Notes: generated by a model from the letters alone, not told the origin. A stretch of DNA of 8,815 nt from Bacteroidales bacterium (GCA_025350365.1 JANXXY010000363.1:1-8815), one strand, 5' to 3'. Shown: positions 1 through 6,946, counted from the first letter of the stretch. Numbers and translations: made by a program.

Positions 1-1178
1 GTATCGAATGCATCCCGTAATCCATTGCCAAGAAAATTAAACGACAAAACAAGAAACATAATGGCCAGGCCGGGGAGGATGGCAAGGTACGCCTGATCAA
101 GAATAATGTAACCATAATGGTCCTTAATCATATTTCCCCACGAAGGAACAGGGGGTTGAATGCCAATTCCGAGAAAACTCAAACCAGCTTCCATCAGAAT
201 AGCCGATGAAAAATTGGCCGCCGAAATAATCACTACCGGTCCTACAATATTTGGCATGATGTGCCGGAAAATAATGCGAAAATTTCCGAAGCCAAGTGCC
301 CGCGCGGCTTCAATAAATTCTTTTTCGCGAAAGCTCATCACTTGTCCGCGCACAACACGCGCCACTTCTACCCACATTGTAAGCCCAACAGCCACAAACA
401 CTTGCCAGAATCCTTTTCCAAGAACCAGTGTAATGCTTAACACCATCAGCAGCGTGGGCACCGACCAAACTACATTCACAAACCACATGATGATGGCATC
501 CGTTTTTCCACGGAAATAACCAGCCGAAACGCCAAGCGATATTCCAATTAAAAGTGAAATAAATACGGAGATAAAACCTACGGAAAACGATACACGAGTG
601 CCTATTAAAAGTCGGCTTAGCATGTCTCGTCCAAACCGGTCCGTGCCCAACAGGTATCTTTTTGATACCAGATATTTTTGTAAAATAGTGGCTCGAAGCT
701 CTTCTTTCGAAACACGTATTTGCTTTCCCGAAATATCTTCAAATGAACAGGTTTGATCTGAATTTTTTTGAATATTTTTCTCGCTTTTTATTGCATACAC
801 CACATTGGCAAGGTGATATTTAGACTCAAACGTTTCGTCAATCAGTCCGTTGGAATATTCCTTTATCACCAGATAATCGTCCTCGAAACGGTAGGAGTCA
901 ATAGGAATGAAGGTGAATAGCTTCTCTTTCCCAAACAGCATCGTATGCAGAAACGACCGGTGCGGAATTGTCTGATTTTTTCGAATAAGTGCCATTTTTA
1001 CGTTAAACAATGGCGGTTTGGCTGCAATGGAGAGTATCTGATCGTTCGCAAAAGGTGTAGAATCGGGCACAATCAAATAGCCCAGGGTTGCCACCAAAAA
1101 CAATATCGAAATAAAAGCCAATCCAATCATGGACAGCGTGTTTTTCAGTAATCGTTTCCGCACATTCGATTCGGTCAT
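1..1178 (-). CDS. OppC/DppC-type peptide ABC transporter permease (3' end cut by window edge)
   Basis: Inner-membrane permease subunit of a dipeptide/oligopeptide (or nickel) ABC importer; such proteins pair with an OppB-type permease, two ATPases and a binding protein, none of which is in view. The frame is open for 392 codons from ATG at 1178 to the window edge. Visible features are a first membrane segment at about residues 15-37, the family block LLGTDRFGRDMLSRLL at 176-191, several hydrophobic segments at about 195-280, the cytoplasmic EAA loop that contacts the ATPase (EAARALGFGNF at 290-300, then IMPNIVGP), and the SFLGIGIQPPVPSWGNM block at 334-350. It ends FNFLGNGLRDAFD, which in this family lies close to the C-terminus, so probably only a few residues are missing. 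About 140 residues separate the first membrane segment from the GTD motif, more than in E. coli OppC. The start lies 13 bases after the glycosyltransferase stop, suggesting co-transcription. The transported substrate cannot be read from the sequence. Confidence 0.93.
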   Translation of the reverse strand, partial: MTESNVRKRLLKNTLSMIGLAFISILFLVATLGYLIVPDSTPFANDQILSIAAKPPLFNVKMALIRKNQTIPHRSFLHTMLFGKEKLFTFIPIDSYRFEDDYLVIKEYSNGLIDETFESKYHLANVVYAIKSEKNIQKNSDQTCSFEDISGKQIRVSKEELRATILQKYLVSKRYLLGTDRFGRDMLSRLLIGTRVSFSVGFISVFISLLIGISLGVSAGYFRGKTDAIIMWFVNVVWSVPTLLMVLSITLVLGKGFWQVFVAVGLTMWVEVARVVRGQVMSFREKEFIEAARALGFGNFRIIFRHIMPNIVGPVVIISAANFSSAILMEAGLSFLGIGIQPPVPSWGNMIKDHYGYIILDQAYLAILPGLAIMFLVLSFNFLGNGLRDAFD

Positions 1179-1191
1179 GGTCTTTTGAATT

Positions 1192-2298
1192 CTAATACTT
1201 TATACTTCTTTCTTTCCACGAGTTCGATGTAAAAAAGGCTGAAAAAACCGTTAAACAAACGTAAAGAAAGTAAAAACTTTGCACTATGGGAAACAGCCAC
1301 AACAATCGTTTCTGCCCAAAAAAACTGGTTACACGCGTTAAGAATATGAAATCGATGAACGATTTTGTGATAAAAAGAGTCATAAACGGGAAAATATTTC
1401 CTGAAAACATACCATATATTATAGTTGAAAATAAAGCTACGTTCATTCCCAGCACGATCACGGCGGTGACAATGGTATCTGCATCGGTATAAAACTTTGC
1501 TTTGGAAGTCCAACGTTTTCGTTGTCTGAAAAATGAATTCGGGTTCGATGGTAATTCTGTATACACCGCTGCCTGTTTTGATTTTAGATAATGGATACCG
1601 CCCGGATATTTACATTTTAATTCATGCAGAAGAAATATATCATCTCCTGACTGTATTTTACTTTCTTCATAAAGATACCGGAACTCATGATAAATCTTTT
1701 TCGGAAAGGCGAGATTGGCTCCGTTACTCATTATCGGATGTCGAATAGCAACAGCTCCTGCTGTAGAGCCTTGAAGACTGTATATCTCAAGAGCCTGCAT
1801 ATCGCCAAAAAATGAATGAGAAATTCCGCAAACCGGCGATAAAAGCAATGAAGGTGAATAATCGTCGAAATAACAAGCAATGGTCGAAAGCCAGGTTTCG
1901 GGCACACGACAATCGGCATCGGTGGTAAGAATGATTCCGCCACGAGCATTTTCAATGCCTAAAGTTAACGCCGCTTTTTTACCTGTCAGTCCTTTAGACA
2001 ATGAGAATAGATGAAAGTTTTCAGAGAAAAAAGGTTTTACTTCGGAAAGGGAATTGTCGGTGGAATGATCGTCAATCACAATCACTTCAATTAATTTTGA
2101 AGGGTAATTTTGCTTTAACAAATCTAAAAGAAGCCGTTTAATATTGGTTTCCTCGTTTCGCATAGGAATAATTACCGAGATAACCGAATGGAACTGATGT
2201 GGAATGGGAGAGTATGCTTTTATTTTTTCCCAACCAAAAAGAAACAACGAAATTATTACCAGGTATAGACCTCCTGCAATGAGTGTTGTCCAAATCAT
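1192..2298 (-). CDS. Membrane-anchored family 2 glycosyltransferase
   Basis: Probable inverting GT-A fold transferase using a nucleotide-sugar donor at the cytoplasmic membrane face. Length is 368 residues. A hydrophobic N-terminal segment (about 5-22) is followed by the GT2 core: IPMRNEE at 44-50, VIDDHSTD at 74-81 (nucleotide-binding aspartates), GKKAAL at 106-111, the metal-binding DxD as TTDADC at 125-130, SGDD at 217-220 near the expected catalytic base, and Q-x-x-R-W as QRKRW at 259-263. The Q-x-x-R-W motif is typical of processive or polyprenyl-linked GT2 enzymes of the BcsA/NodC/HasA kind. Two to three C-terminal membrane segments lie at about 273-296, 301-325 and 332-356. Catalytic motifs are intact, so it should be active, but acceptor and sugar cannot be inferred. 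ATG at 2298 is chosen because it gives the full membrane anchor and sits 13 bases after the kinase stop. A similar 13-base gap leads to the permease, so all three genes are probably one transcript. Confidence 0.93.
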   Translation of the reverse strand: MIWTTLIAGGLYLVIISLFLFGWEKIKAYSPIPHQFHSVISVIIPMRNEETNIKRLLLDLLKQNYPSKLIEVIVIDDHSTDNSLSEVKPFFSENFHLFSLSKGLTGKKAALTLGIENARGGIILTTDADCRVPETWLSTIACYFDDYSPSLLLSPVCGISHSFFGDMQALEIYSLQGSTAGAVAIRHPIMSNGANLAFPKKIYHEFRYLYEESKIQSGDDIFLLHELKCKYPGGIHYLKSKQAAVYTELPSNPNSFFRQRKRWTSKAKFYTDADTIVTAVIVLGMNVALFSTIIYGMFSGNIFPFMTLFITKSFIDFIFLTRVTSFFGQKRLLWLFPIVQSFYFLYVCLTVFSAFFTSNSWKERSIKY

Positions 2299-2311
2299 TT
2301 ATGGGAATATT

Positions 2312-4870
2312 TTAATTCTGCGGGAGGTATTTGTCAATTTTAGAGAACAAAATACCAATATTTATAGGCTTGCTAACATAATCAACACATCCAACCTCCA
2401 GGCAACGTTCTTTATCGTCCGACATGGCATTGGCTGTTTGGGCAATAATTGGTAAATCCTGTCGAAAGGCTTTTATTATTCGTGTAGCATCGAGGCCACT
2501 CATTACGGGTAGTTGAATATCCATCAATACGATGTCTATTTCTGGTTTTGTGCGACAGTATTCAATAGCTCTTAAGCCATTTTCGGCATGAATAATTATT
2601 GCTCCAGTTTTACGAAATACTCCTTCGAGGAATTTAAAACTTACTTTATCATCTTCTACGATGAGGAATGACCGATTTTTCCAGTCAAAATCAGTTTGCA
2701 TTTCTTCAACTGGTTTCAGAAGATTTTCGTGGTCAAATGTAGGTATGTATGGGATTGTAAAATAGAATGTTGATCCGCTATGAAGTTCTGACGACATCCA
2801 GATATGACCGCCAAGTAATTCGATAAGTCCGCGGGAAATGGCAAGACCAAGTCCTGATCCGCCAAATTTGCGCGTTAATGAGTCGTCGGCTTGTATAAAC
2901 CGCTCGAATACTATTTTTTGTTTTTCTTTTGAGATACCAATACCCGTATCTTTCACATAAAATTCCAAAACTTTTTCTTTCAGTTGATATCCGAACTCTA
3001 CCTGACCGCATTCGGTGAATTTAATAGCATTTCCTATCAGATTGATGAAAACCTGACGCACTCTGTCGGGATCGGAATAAATGTTTAGGTTGTCCGGTAA
3101 ATTTCTAACAGCTATTAAATCAAGATTAGGTTTCGATTTGAAAACCGGACTTGATGTAAAAAGAGCATTTAATTGATCGAGCAGCGAATTCAGGCGGAAC
3201 GATTTTCGTATAATATTCATTTGCCCGGCTTCAATTTTAGAGACGTCAATGATGTCGTCGATAAGGTTTAACAGGGTCTCACTATTTTTATTTATTAATT
3301 CTACGTATTCAATTCGGTTTTCGTTACTTATATCGGGGATACCTAATAACTGGGTCATACCCAAAATACCATTCATCGGGGTTCGTATTTCGTGCGACAT
3401 ATTAGCCAGAAATGACGATTTTAGTCTGTCGGACTCTTCGGCCTTTTCTTTTGCACGAATCAATTCATTTTCCAATTGTTTCCGATGAAGAGAAATAGAG
3501 GCCTGGTAAAGAAATGTCTCAATAATTTTTTGATCCATTATCTCATTGTCAACTTTTATCCCTATGAGTACAACTCCATATAAGTTGCCACCTCGCATTA
3601 AACCCATGGCATAGAATTGACCTATGTTAAGTAATTGCTCAATTTTTGTGCAATTTTCAACGGAAATATGACCTAGTATGGCTTCATAAAGACCACCTGA
3701 AACCTGGTAAAGGTTCTGTTCATGGCTTAAAATATTTTTCAAAAGCCTGCGGTTTACACGCATTTTTATTTCTTCCGGATTTCGTTCCAGAATTTGAAGA
3801 ATTACATTGAGATTCCTGTTGATACCTGAAATAAACCGAACAGATAAGGAGCTATCAGTTTCGTGAAACGATGAAATCAGGATGATAGAGTTACGTGATA
3901 ATTCAGCCAATTTTTTCCCGATGAAAATAAAAATATCGTCATCGTTTGAAAAGCTGAGGAATTTCAACGCTGTATTCGAAAGAAATACCAGGTTGCTATT
4001 ATAAGTGCGTTCAATGTCTTCGGCTTTTCGGTGATGCGATATGTCACTGATCATAATTATCTGTCGCATCATTTCGCCTTGCCGGTTAAAAATTGGGAAG
4101 CACCGCGTCCAAACCCAAATAATTGTTTCATCCGGACGCACTACCCGATATTGAGCTTCAAATTTTCGTTCTTTTTTAAATTGGTCGCTTGAAACAAGTG
4201 ATAAAATATGTGCTTTATCATTTGGGTGAATAAATTCTACAAAAAAATTAGGTTTTTGTGGAACACTTGCTCCTGAAATTCCAAAAATTTTTTCAAATGC
4301 CGGATTCCAATATAATACGGTATAATCATTTTGAAGTACAATAGCGTCAGATGTGTTTTCTGCCAATTGCTTGAACTTTATTTCGCTCTCTTCAATCGTT
4401 TTTTCAAATTTTTTACGGTAAGTTAAATCACGAATCGCAGCAACTTTTACCTTTCTGCCCCGGTATGTAAACGGTCTGGAAAGTATTTCAACTTCAAGTA
4501 AATCACCGTTTTTTTTGCGCAAAATTGTATCGTAGGCCATTTGCAGTCCGGACCTGATGCTTTGAATAGCTTCTTTTCTATTTTCTATAACCATTAACTC
4601 CAGAACATTCCGGCCCAACATTTCATCCACCGAATAACCAATCAATGCAGACATTTGCTGGTTTATTTCAAGAATTGTTCCGTTTTCGTGAAAAACAATT
4701 CCTTCGTATGTAGAATCAGCTAACTGCTTGAAACGAGATTCACTCTCGCGCAGACCTTCTTCAATATTTTTAAATTTCAATACCTTTTCCTCAAGAGCTT
4801 TAACTCTTTTTTGGAGGTTCTCATTTAATGCAACTAACTCTTCTTTAGAATGGTTTATAGTTTTGTTCAT
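2312..4870 (-). CDS. Soluble hybrid sensor histidine kinase, PAS-PAS-GAF-HisKA-HATPase-REC
   Basis: Hybrid two-component kinase that would autophosphorylate on histidine and pass phosphate to its own receiver. In 852 residues: a short coiled coil at about 8-45; PAS domain 1 at about 45-152 and PAS domain 2 at about 165-282, each followed by an S-box-type helix; a GAF-like domain at about 290-460; a coiled coil at about 462-485; HisKA with SHEIRTPMNGI and phospho-acceptor H493; HATPase_c with N-box N610/N614, G1 box DTGIG at 641-645, F box FERF at 655-658 and G2 box GGSGLGL at 670-676; and a receiver at about 733-850 with E739-D741, acceptor D784 in VLMDIQLP, T812 and K834. All catalytic residues are present. 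There is no signal peptide or membrane segment, so it probably senses an intracellular cue. No output domain follows the receiver and no HPt or DNA-binding regulator is adjacent, so the phosphorelay partner must be elsewhere. First gene of the probable operon with the glycosyltransferase and permease. Confidence 0.95.
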   Translation of the reverse strand: MNKTINHSKEELVALNENLQKRVKALEEKVLKFKNIEEGLRESESRFKQLADSTYEGIVFHENGTILEINQQMSALIGYSVDEMLGRNVLELMVIENRKEAIQSIRSGLQMAYDTILRKKNGDLLEVEILSRPFTYRGRKVKVAAIRDLTYRKKFEKTIEESEIKFKQLAENTSDAIVLQNDYTVLYWNPAFEKIFGISGASVPQKPNFFVEFIHPNDKAHILSLVSSDQFKKERKFEAQYRVVRPDETIIWVWTRCFPIFNRQGEMMRQIIMISDISHHRKAEDIERTYNSNLVFLSNTALKFLSFSNDDDIFIFIGKKLAELSRNSIILISSFHETDSSLSVRFISGINRNLNVILQILERNPEEIKMRVNRRLLKNILSHEQNLYQVSGGLYEAILGHISVENCTKIEQLLNIGQFYAMGLMRGGNLYGVVLIGIKVDNEIMDQKIIETFLYQASISLHRKQLENELIRAKEKAEESDRLKSSFLANMSHEIRTPMNGILGMTQLLGIPDISNENRIEYVELINKNSETLLNLIDDIIDVSKIEAGQMNIIRKSFRLNSLLDQLNALFTSSPVFKSKPNLDLIAVRNLPDNLNIYSDPDRVRQVFINLIGNAIKFTECGQVEFGYQLKEKVLEFYVKDTGIGISKEKQKIVFERFIQADDSLTRKFGGSGLGLAISRGLIELLGGHIWMSSELHSGSTFYFTIPYIPTFDHENLLKPVEEMQTDFDWKNRSFLIVEDDKVSFKFLEGVFRKTGAIIIHAENGLRAIEYCRTKPEIDIVLMDIQLPVMSGLDATRIIKAFRQDLPIIAQTANAMSDDKERCLEVGCVDYVSKPINIGILFSKIDKYLPQN

Positions 4871-5089
4871 AAATCAAATTCTACACGGCCGAAAAATATT
4901 ATAAAATAAGCTAATCTGCAAATAAGATAAAAGATTAATATATAGTTAAACCAATAAATAATCCAATCAAATAAGCCGACAAAAGTTAAGCAAAAGTTCC
5001 AGCCTGCATTGCTTATTTCAAGGCTAGATACCGGATCTTTTTTTCTGGGGCAAACGAGCCATTGCAAGCAATTTATATTTCAGTGGATG

Positions 5090-5097
5090 CAAAATTA
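5090..5097 (-). promoter_or_regulatory. Possible -7 promoter box for the kinase operon
   Basis: On the minus strand this reads TAATTTTG, which fits the Bacteroidota -7 form TAnnTTTG. No TTTG -33 element is found at the usual 19-21 bases further upstream. If used, it would give the kinase mRNA a leader of roughly 200 bases containing the inverted repeats at 5001-5072. The GTAACATT copies and the TGAGTGTA/TACACTCA pair would lie just upstream, where regulators often bind. This is a pattern match to a short motif and could be chance. Confidence 0.25.
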
Positions 5098-5120
5098 TTT
5101 CGGGCATCCGATAAATTCTT

Positions 5121-5156
5121 TGAGTGTATGTAACATTCATGTGAAAATTACACTCA
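5121..5156. repeat. Perfect 8-bp inverted repeat TGAGTGTA / TACACTCA
   Basis: TGAGTGTA at 5121-5128 and its exact reverse complement at 5149-5156 are separated by 20 bases that include one GTAACATT copy (5130-5137). A further TTACACT occurs at 5161-5167, repeating 5148-5154 in direct orientation. It could be a protein-binding site or an RNA hairpin; there is no T tract, so a terminator is unlikely. Confidence 0.5.
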
Positions 5157-5225
5157 TCGCTTACACTATACCATTATACTACAGCATCAATGTTACAACA
5201 CTTCGGTAAGTTTTTCAGTAACATT
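5130..5225. repeat. Three copies of GTAACATT (direct, inverted, direct)
   Basis: GTAACATTC occurs at 5130-5138 and again at 5218-5226, and its exact complement AATGTTAC lies at 5189-5196. The last two form a perfect 8-bp inverted repeat with a 21-base spacer. Centre-to-centre distances are 59 and 29 bases. Three copies of an 8-mer within 96 bases, upstream of the kinase gene, suggest an operator cluster, but AT-rich DNA makes short repeats common. No known regulator's site is recognised. Confidence 0.45.
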
Positions 5226-5422
5226 CTTAAAATGAAATACTTAGATATATTATAATATTTTTTTATTTCTATGTATTTCAACGTATTACATTTTATAAAA
5301 AATCAGAAGTTGAAAAATTACCGAACAATTGTGTTAATTTTCGAAAAAAAATAATTATCGGAAGTACCTGAAAAACAATGATAAACACATTATTTTTAAA
5401 TCACCAAAAACAAACAGGAAAC

Positions 5423-5461
5423 TTTCTTTATAGAAACCTCGTAAAATTCCGTTTAAAGAAA
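5423..5461 (-). terminator. Weak candidate terminator after the nuclease gene
   Basis: TTTCTTTA (5423-5430) and TAAAGAAA (5454-5461) form an 8-bp inverted repeat with a 23-base loop, starting 20 bases beyond the nuclease stop. On the minus strand it is followed after a few bases by a T-rich run (complement of 5405-5413). The stem has only one G:C pair and the loop is long, so this is a weak call. Confidence 0.25.
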
Positions 5462-5481
5462 TTCCAAGAGTAAAATCATTC

Positions 5482-6090
5482 TTATCTTTTCAATCTTCGG
5501 TTAATTTCATCCCGAATGATGGATGCTCGTTCGTAGTTTTCTTTGCTAATAGCTTCATCCAAAAGTTCATTTAGCTCTTCTGAGTCCATATTTTTCAATT
5601 CATCGTTGCTCTTTAAGGTAGTTTCTACCTCAACTTTCAACTCATCTGGTTCGTTTTTCTGGTTTTTGGACTCATTTTCGAAATCGATAACAATGCCTGC
5701 ACGTGTTAAAATATCCTCCGTAGTAAATATTGGGCATTTAAACCTTAGAGCCAGAGCTATTGCATCTGAAGTACGAGCGTCAATTGAAATCCGGGTTTGT
5801 CCATTATCACAAATAAGCTTCGAGAAAAACACACCTTCTTCAAGCTTGTAAATATTGACTTCTATAATGTTTATCTTGAATGAAATAGCGAAATTTATAA
5901 ATAAATCGTGAGTCAAAGGTCTGGGAGGTTTTAATCCTTCCAATTGGATTGCAATTGCTTGAGCCTCAAATCCACCGACAATGATAGGAACTCTCCGTTG
6001 TCCGTTTTCTTCACTGAGAACCAAGGCATAAGCTCCCGACTGAGTTTGACTGTATGAAATTCCCAAAACATTAAGCCTAATCTTATTCAC
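5482..6090 (-). CDS. DUF151 bifunctional nuclease family protein with C-terminal UVR motif
   Basis: Cytosolic protein of 202 residues. Residues 1-135 are the DUF151/bifunctional nuclease domain, with IVGGFEAQAIA at 37-47, RPLTHDL at 57-63 and the conserved DARTSDAIALALRFKCPIF block at 104-122. The name comes from plant relatives reported to have DNase and RNase activity; the role in Bacteroidota is not established. A charged linker (about 138-165) leads to a UvrB/UvrC-type helical motif at 170-201 (ELNELLDEAISKENYERA then RDEINRR), usually a protein-interaction module. This domain pair and length are normal for Bacteroidota. The start is GTG at 6090: TAA lies in frame five codons upstream (6103-6105), no ATG lies between, and NKIRLNVLGISYSQTQSGA matches the expected N-terminus. 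It is divergent from rplU, with its own -7-like box at 6125-6132. Confidence 0.92.
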   Translation of the reverse strand: MNKIRLNVLGISYSQTQSGAYALVLSEENGQRRVPIIVGGFEAQAIAIQLEGLKPPRPLTHDLFINFAISFKINIIEVNIYKLEEGVFFSKLICDNGQTRISIDARTSDAIALALRFKCPIFTTEDILTRAGIVIDFENESKNQKNEPDELKVEVETTLKSNDELKNMDSEELNELLDEAISKENYERASIIRDEINRRLKR

Positions 6091-6124
6091 GTGAAAATTC
6101 TCTTATAATTATTTTTTTTTGACA

Positions 6125-6132
6125 CAAATATA
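6125..6132 (-). promoter_or_regulatory. Promoter -7 box for the DUF151 nuclease gene
   Basis: The minus strand reads TATATTTG, an exact fit to the Bacteroidota -7 form TAnnTTTG, 34 bases before the GTG start. This implies a leader of roughly 28 bases. No exact TTTG -33 box is present at the usual distance; TTTC (complement of 6156-6159) is the nearest match, with a spacer of 23. The position supports the GTG start. Confidence 0.55.
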
Positions 6133-6199
6133 ATGAAATCGAGAGAACTTTTTTAGAAATATCCTCAATCGAAATTAATGGAATTAATTATTTAAATTA

Positions 6200-6230
6200 T
6201 TTGTTGTTGATTGAAAGTTTTATATTTTTG
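6200..6230 (+). promoter_or_regulatory. Bacteroidota-type promoter for rplU-rpmA
   Basis: A -33 element TTTG at 6200-6203 is followed after 19 bases by a -7 element TATTTTTG at 6223-6230, matching the TTTG / TAnnTTTG pattern and spacing of the major sigma factor in this phylum. Transcription would start near 6236-6240, leaving about 25-30 bases of leader before the rplU ATG. A leader this short has little room for a ribosomal-protein autoregulatory structure. Confidence 0.7.
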
Positions 6231-6264
6231 CAGTCCATTTTGTAATCATAGAAAAACAATAATA

Positions 6265-6576
6265 ATGTACGCAATAGTTGACATAGCTGGACAACAATTT
6301 AAGGTTGAAAAAGACCAGAAAATATTTGTTCATCGCCAGGAAGCCGAAGAAGGTGTGAGTGTATCGTTCGATAAAGTTTTATTGATTGATAACGACGGTG
6401 ATGTAGTAGTTGGAGCGCCCACAGTTGCCGGTGCCAATATTTCAGCCAAAGTATTGGCTCATGTTCGTGGAGATAAGGTTCTTATTTTTAAAAAGAACAG
6501 AAGAAAAGGGTACCAAAAATTGAATGGTCATCGCCAGAATTTTACCCAAATTCAAGTAGAAGCAATTAACGCATAA
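6265..6576 (+). CDS. rplU: 50S ribosomal protein L21
   Basis: Large-subunit ribosomal protein that binds 23S rRNA. The 103 residues match the usual length of bacterial L21. The N-terminus MYAIVDIAGQQFKVEKDQ and the C-terminal signature KKNRRKGYQKLNGHRQ (about 76-91), ending in TQIQVEAI, are typical. ATG at 6265 is chosen although the frame stays open upstream to a TTG at 6211: the upstream 18 codons do not resemble L21 and overlap the promoter's -7 box. An A-rich stretch (AGAAAAACAATA) precedes the ATG in place of a Shine-Dalgarno site. It is followed after 29 bases by rpmA, the near-universal bacterial order, so the two are surely co-transcribed. Confidence 0.98.
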   Translation: MYAIVDIAGQQFKVEKDQKIFVHRQEAEEGVSVSFDKVLLIDNDGDVVVGAPTVAGANISAKVLAHVRGDKVLIFKKNRRKGYQKLNGHRQNFTQIQVEAINA

Positions 6577-6605
6577 GAGTTTAGATTTTTTAAAAATATT
6601 CGAAA

Positions 6606-6866
6606 ATGGCACACAAAAAAGGAGCGGGTAGTTCGCGAAACGGTAGAGAATCGGAAAGCAAACGACTTGGTGTTAAGTTATTTGGTGGACAGGGAGCCAA
6701 AGCAGGAAATATTATCGTTCGCCAACGCGGAACGGTTCATTACCCGGGTTTAAATGTAGGAATTGGAAAAGACCATACCTTATTTGCTTTGACCGATGGA
6801 ATGGTTGAATTTAGAAGAAAAACCAATAACAAATCATTTGTTTCTATTGTTCCTTTTGCGGAATAA
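6606..6866 (+). CDS. rpmA: 50S ribosomal protein L27
   Basis: Large-subunit protein whose N-terminal tail reaches the peptidyl-transferase centre. The 86 residues are full length. It starts AHKKGAGSSRNGRESESKRL, the form without the cleavable N-terminal extension found in Firmicutes, and carries the family signature RQRGTVHYPGLNVGIGKDHT at about 39-58 followed by LFAL. The 29-base gap after rplU and the strong terminator 24 bases after its stop mark it as the last gene of the rplU-rpmA transcript. Nothing is unusual in the sequence. Confidence 0.98.
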   Translation: MAHKKGAGSSRNGRESESKRLGVKLFGGQGAKAGNIIVRQRGTVHYPGLNVGIGKDHTLFALTDGMVEFRRKTNNKSFVSIVPFAE

Positions 6867-6889
6867 TTGAAATAGAATTTTACGATATT

Positions 6890-6946
6890 ATCTCCTGCAT
6901 ATTTTACAATGGTTATGTTGTAATTTAGCAGGAGATTTTTATTTTT
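6890..6946 (+). terminator. Intrinsic terminator after rpmA
   Basis: ATCTCCTGC (6890-6898) pairs perfectly with GCAGGAGAT (6928-6936). Inside it TTACAA (6904-6909) pairs with TTGTAA (6918-6923) around an 8-base loop. The stem runs straight into TTTTTATTTTT (6936-6946). A long stem followed by a T tract just past the rpmA stop is a classic factor-independent terminator on the plus strand, and separates rplU-rpmA from serS. Confidence 0.88.

Larger units (their letters stand above)
4871..5481. other. 611-base intergenic region with repeats, no convincing gene
   Basis: This gap lies upstream of the kinase and downstream of the nuclease gene, both on the minus strand. I see no ORF with family resemblance or plausible composition. 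The part at about 5000-5120 looks less AT-rich than its surroundings and holds short inverted repeats: AGCCT/AGGCT (5001-5005 with 5021-5025), ATTGCTT/AAGCAAT (5008-5014 with 5066-5072), GGATGC/GCATCC (5085-5090 with 5104-5109) and TGAGTGTA/TACACTCA (5121-5128 with 5149-5156). Three GTAACATT copies follow at 5130-5225. From about 5226 to 5400 it is almost featureless A/T. Probable content is the kinase promoter and operators, and the 3' end of the nuclease transcript. Confidence 0.7.

Noticed and set aside
160..519. Plus-strand open frame of 119 codons
   Set aside because: It lies antisense to the clearly conserved permease gene and its product has no recognisable family features; it is a shadow of the real frame.
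1533..1955. Open frames on both strands inside the glycosyltransferase gene
   Set aside because: They overlap intact GT2 catalytic motifs in the true frame and show no family features of their own.
5009..5209. Plus-strand 66-codon open frame in the intergenic region
   Set aside because: It covers the inverted repeats and GTAACATT copies, has no recognisable domain, and its composition is what random AT-rich DNA gives.
4871..5481. CRISPR array, tRNA or mobile-element remnant
   Set aside because: The repeats are too short and irregularly spaced for CRISPR, no tRNA cloverleaf or T-loop sequence is seen, and there is no transposase fragment or long terminal inverted repeat.
6211..6264. In-frame upstream extension of rplU from TTG at 6211
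   Set aside because: The extra 18 residues do not match L21, whose proteins begin at MYAIV, and the extension overlaps the promoter -7 box at 6223-6230.
6231..6264. Ribosomal-protein leader riboswitch or autoregulatory structure before rplU
   Set aside because: The predicted leader is only about 25-30 bases and shows no inverted repeat.
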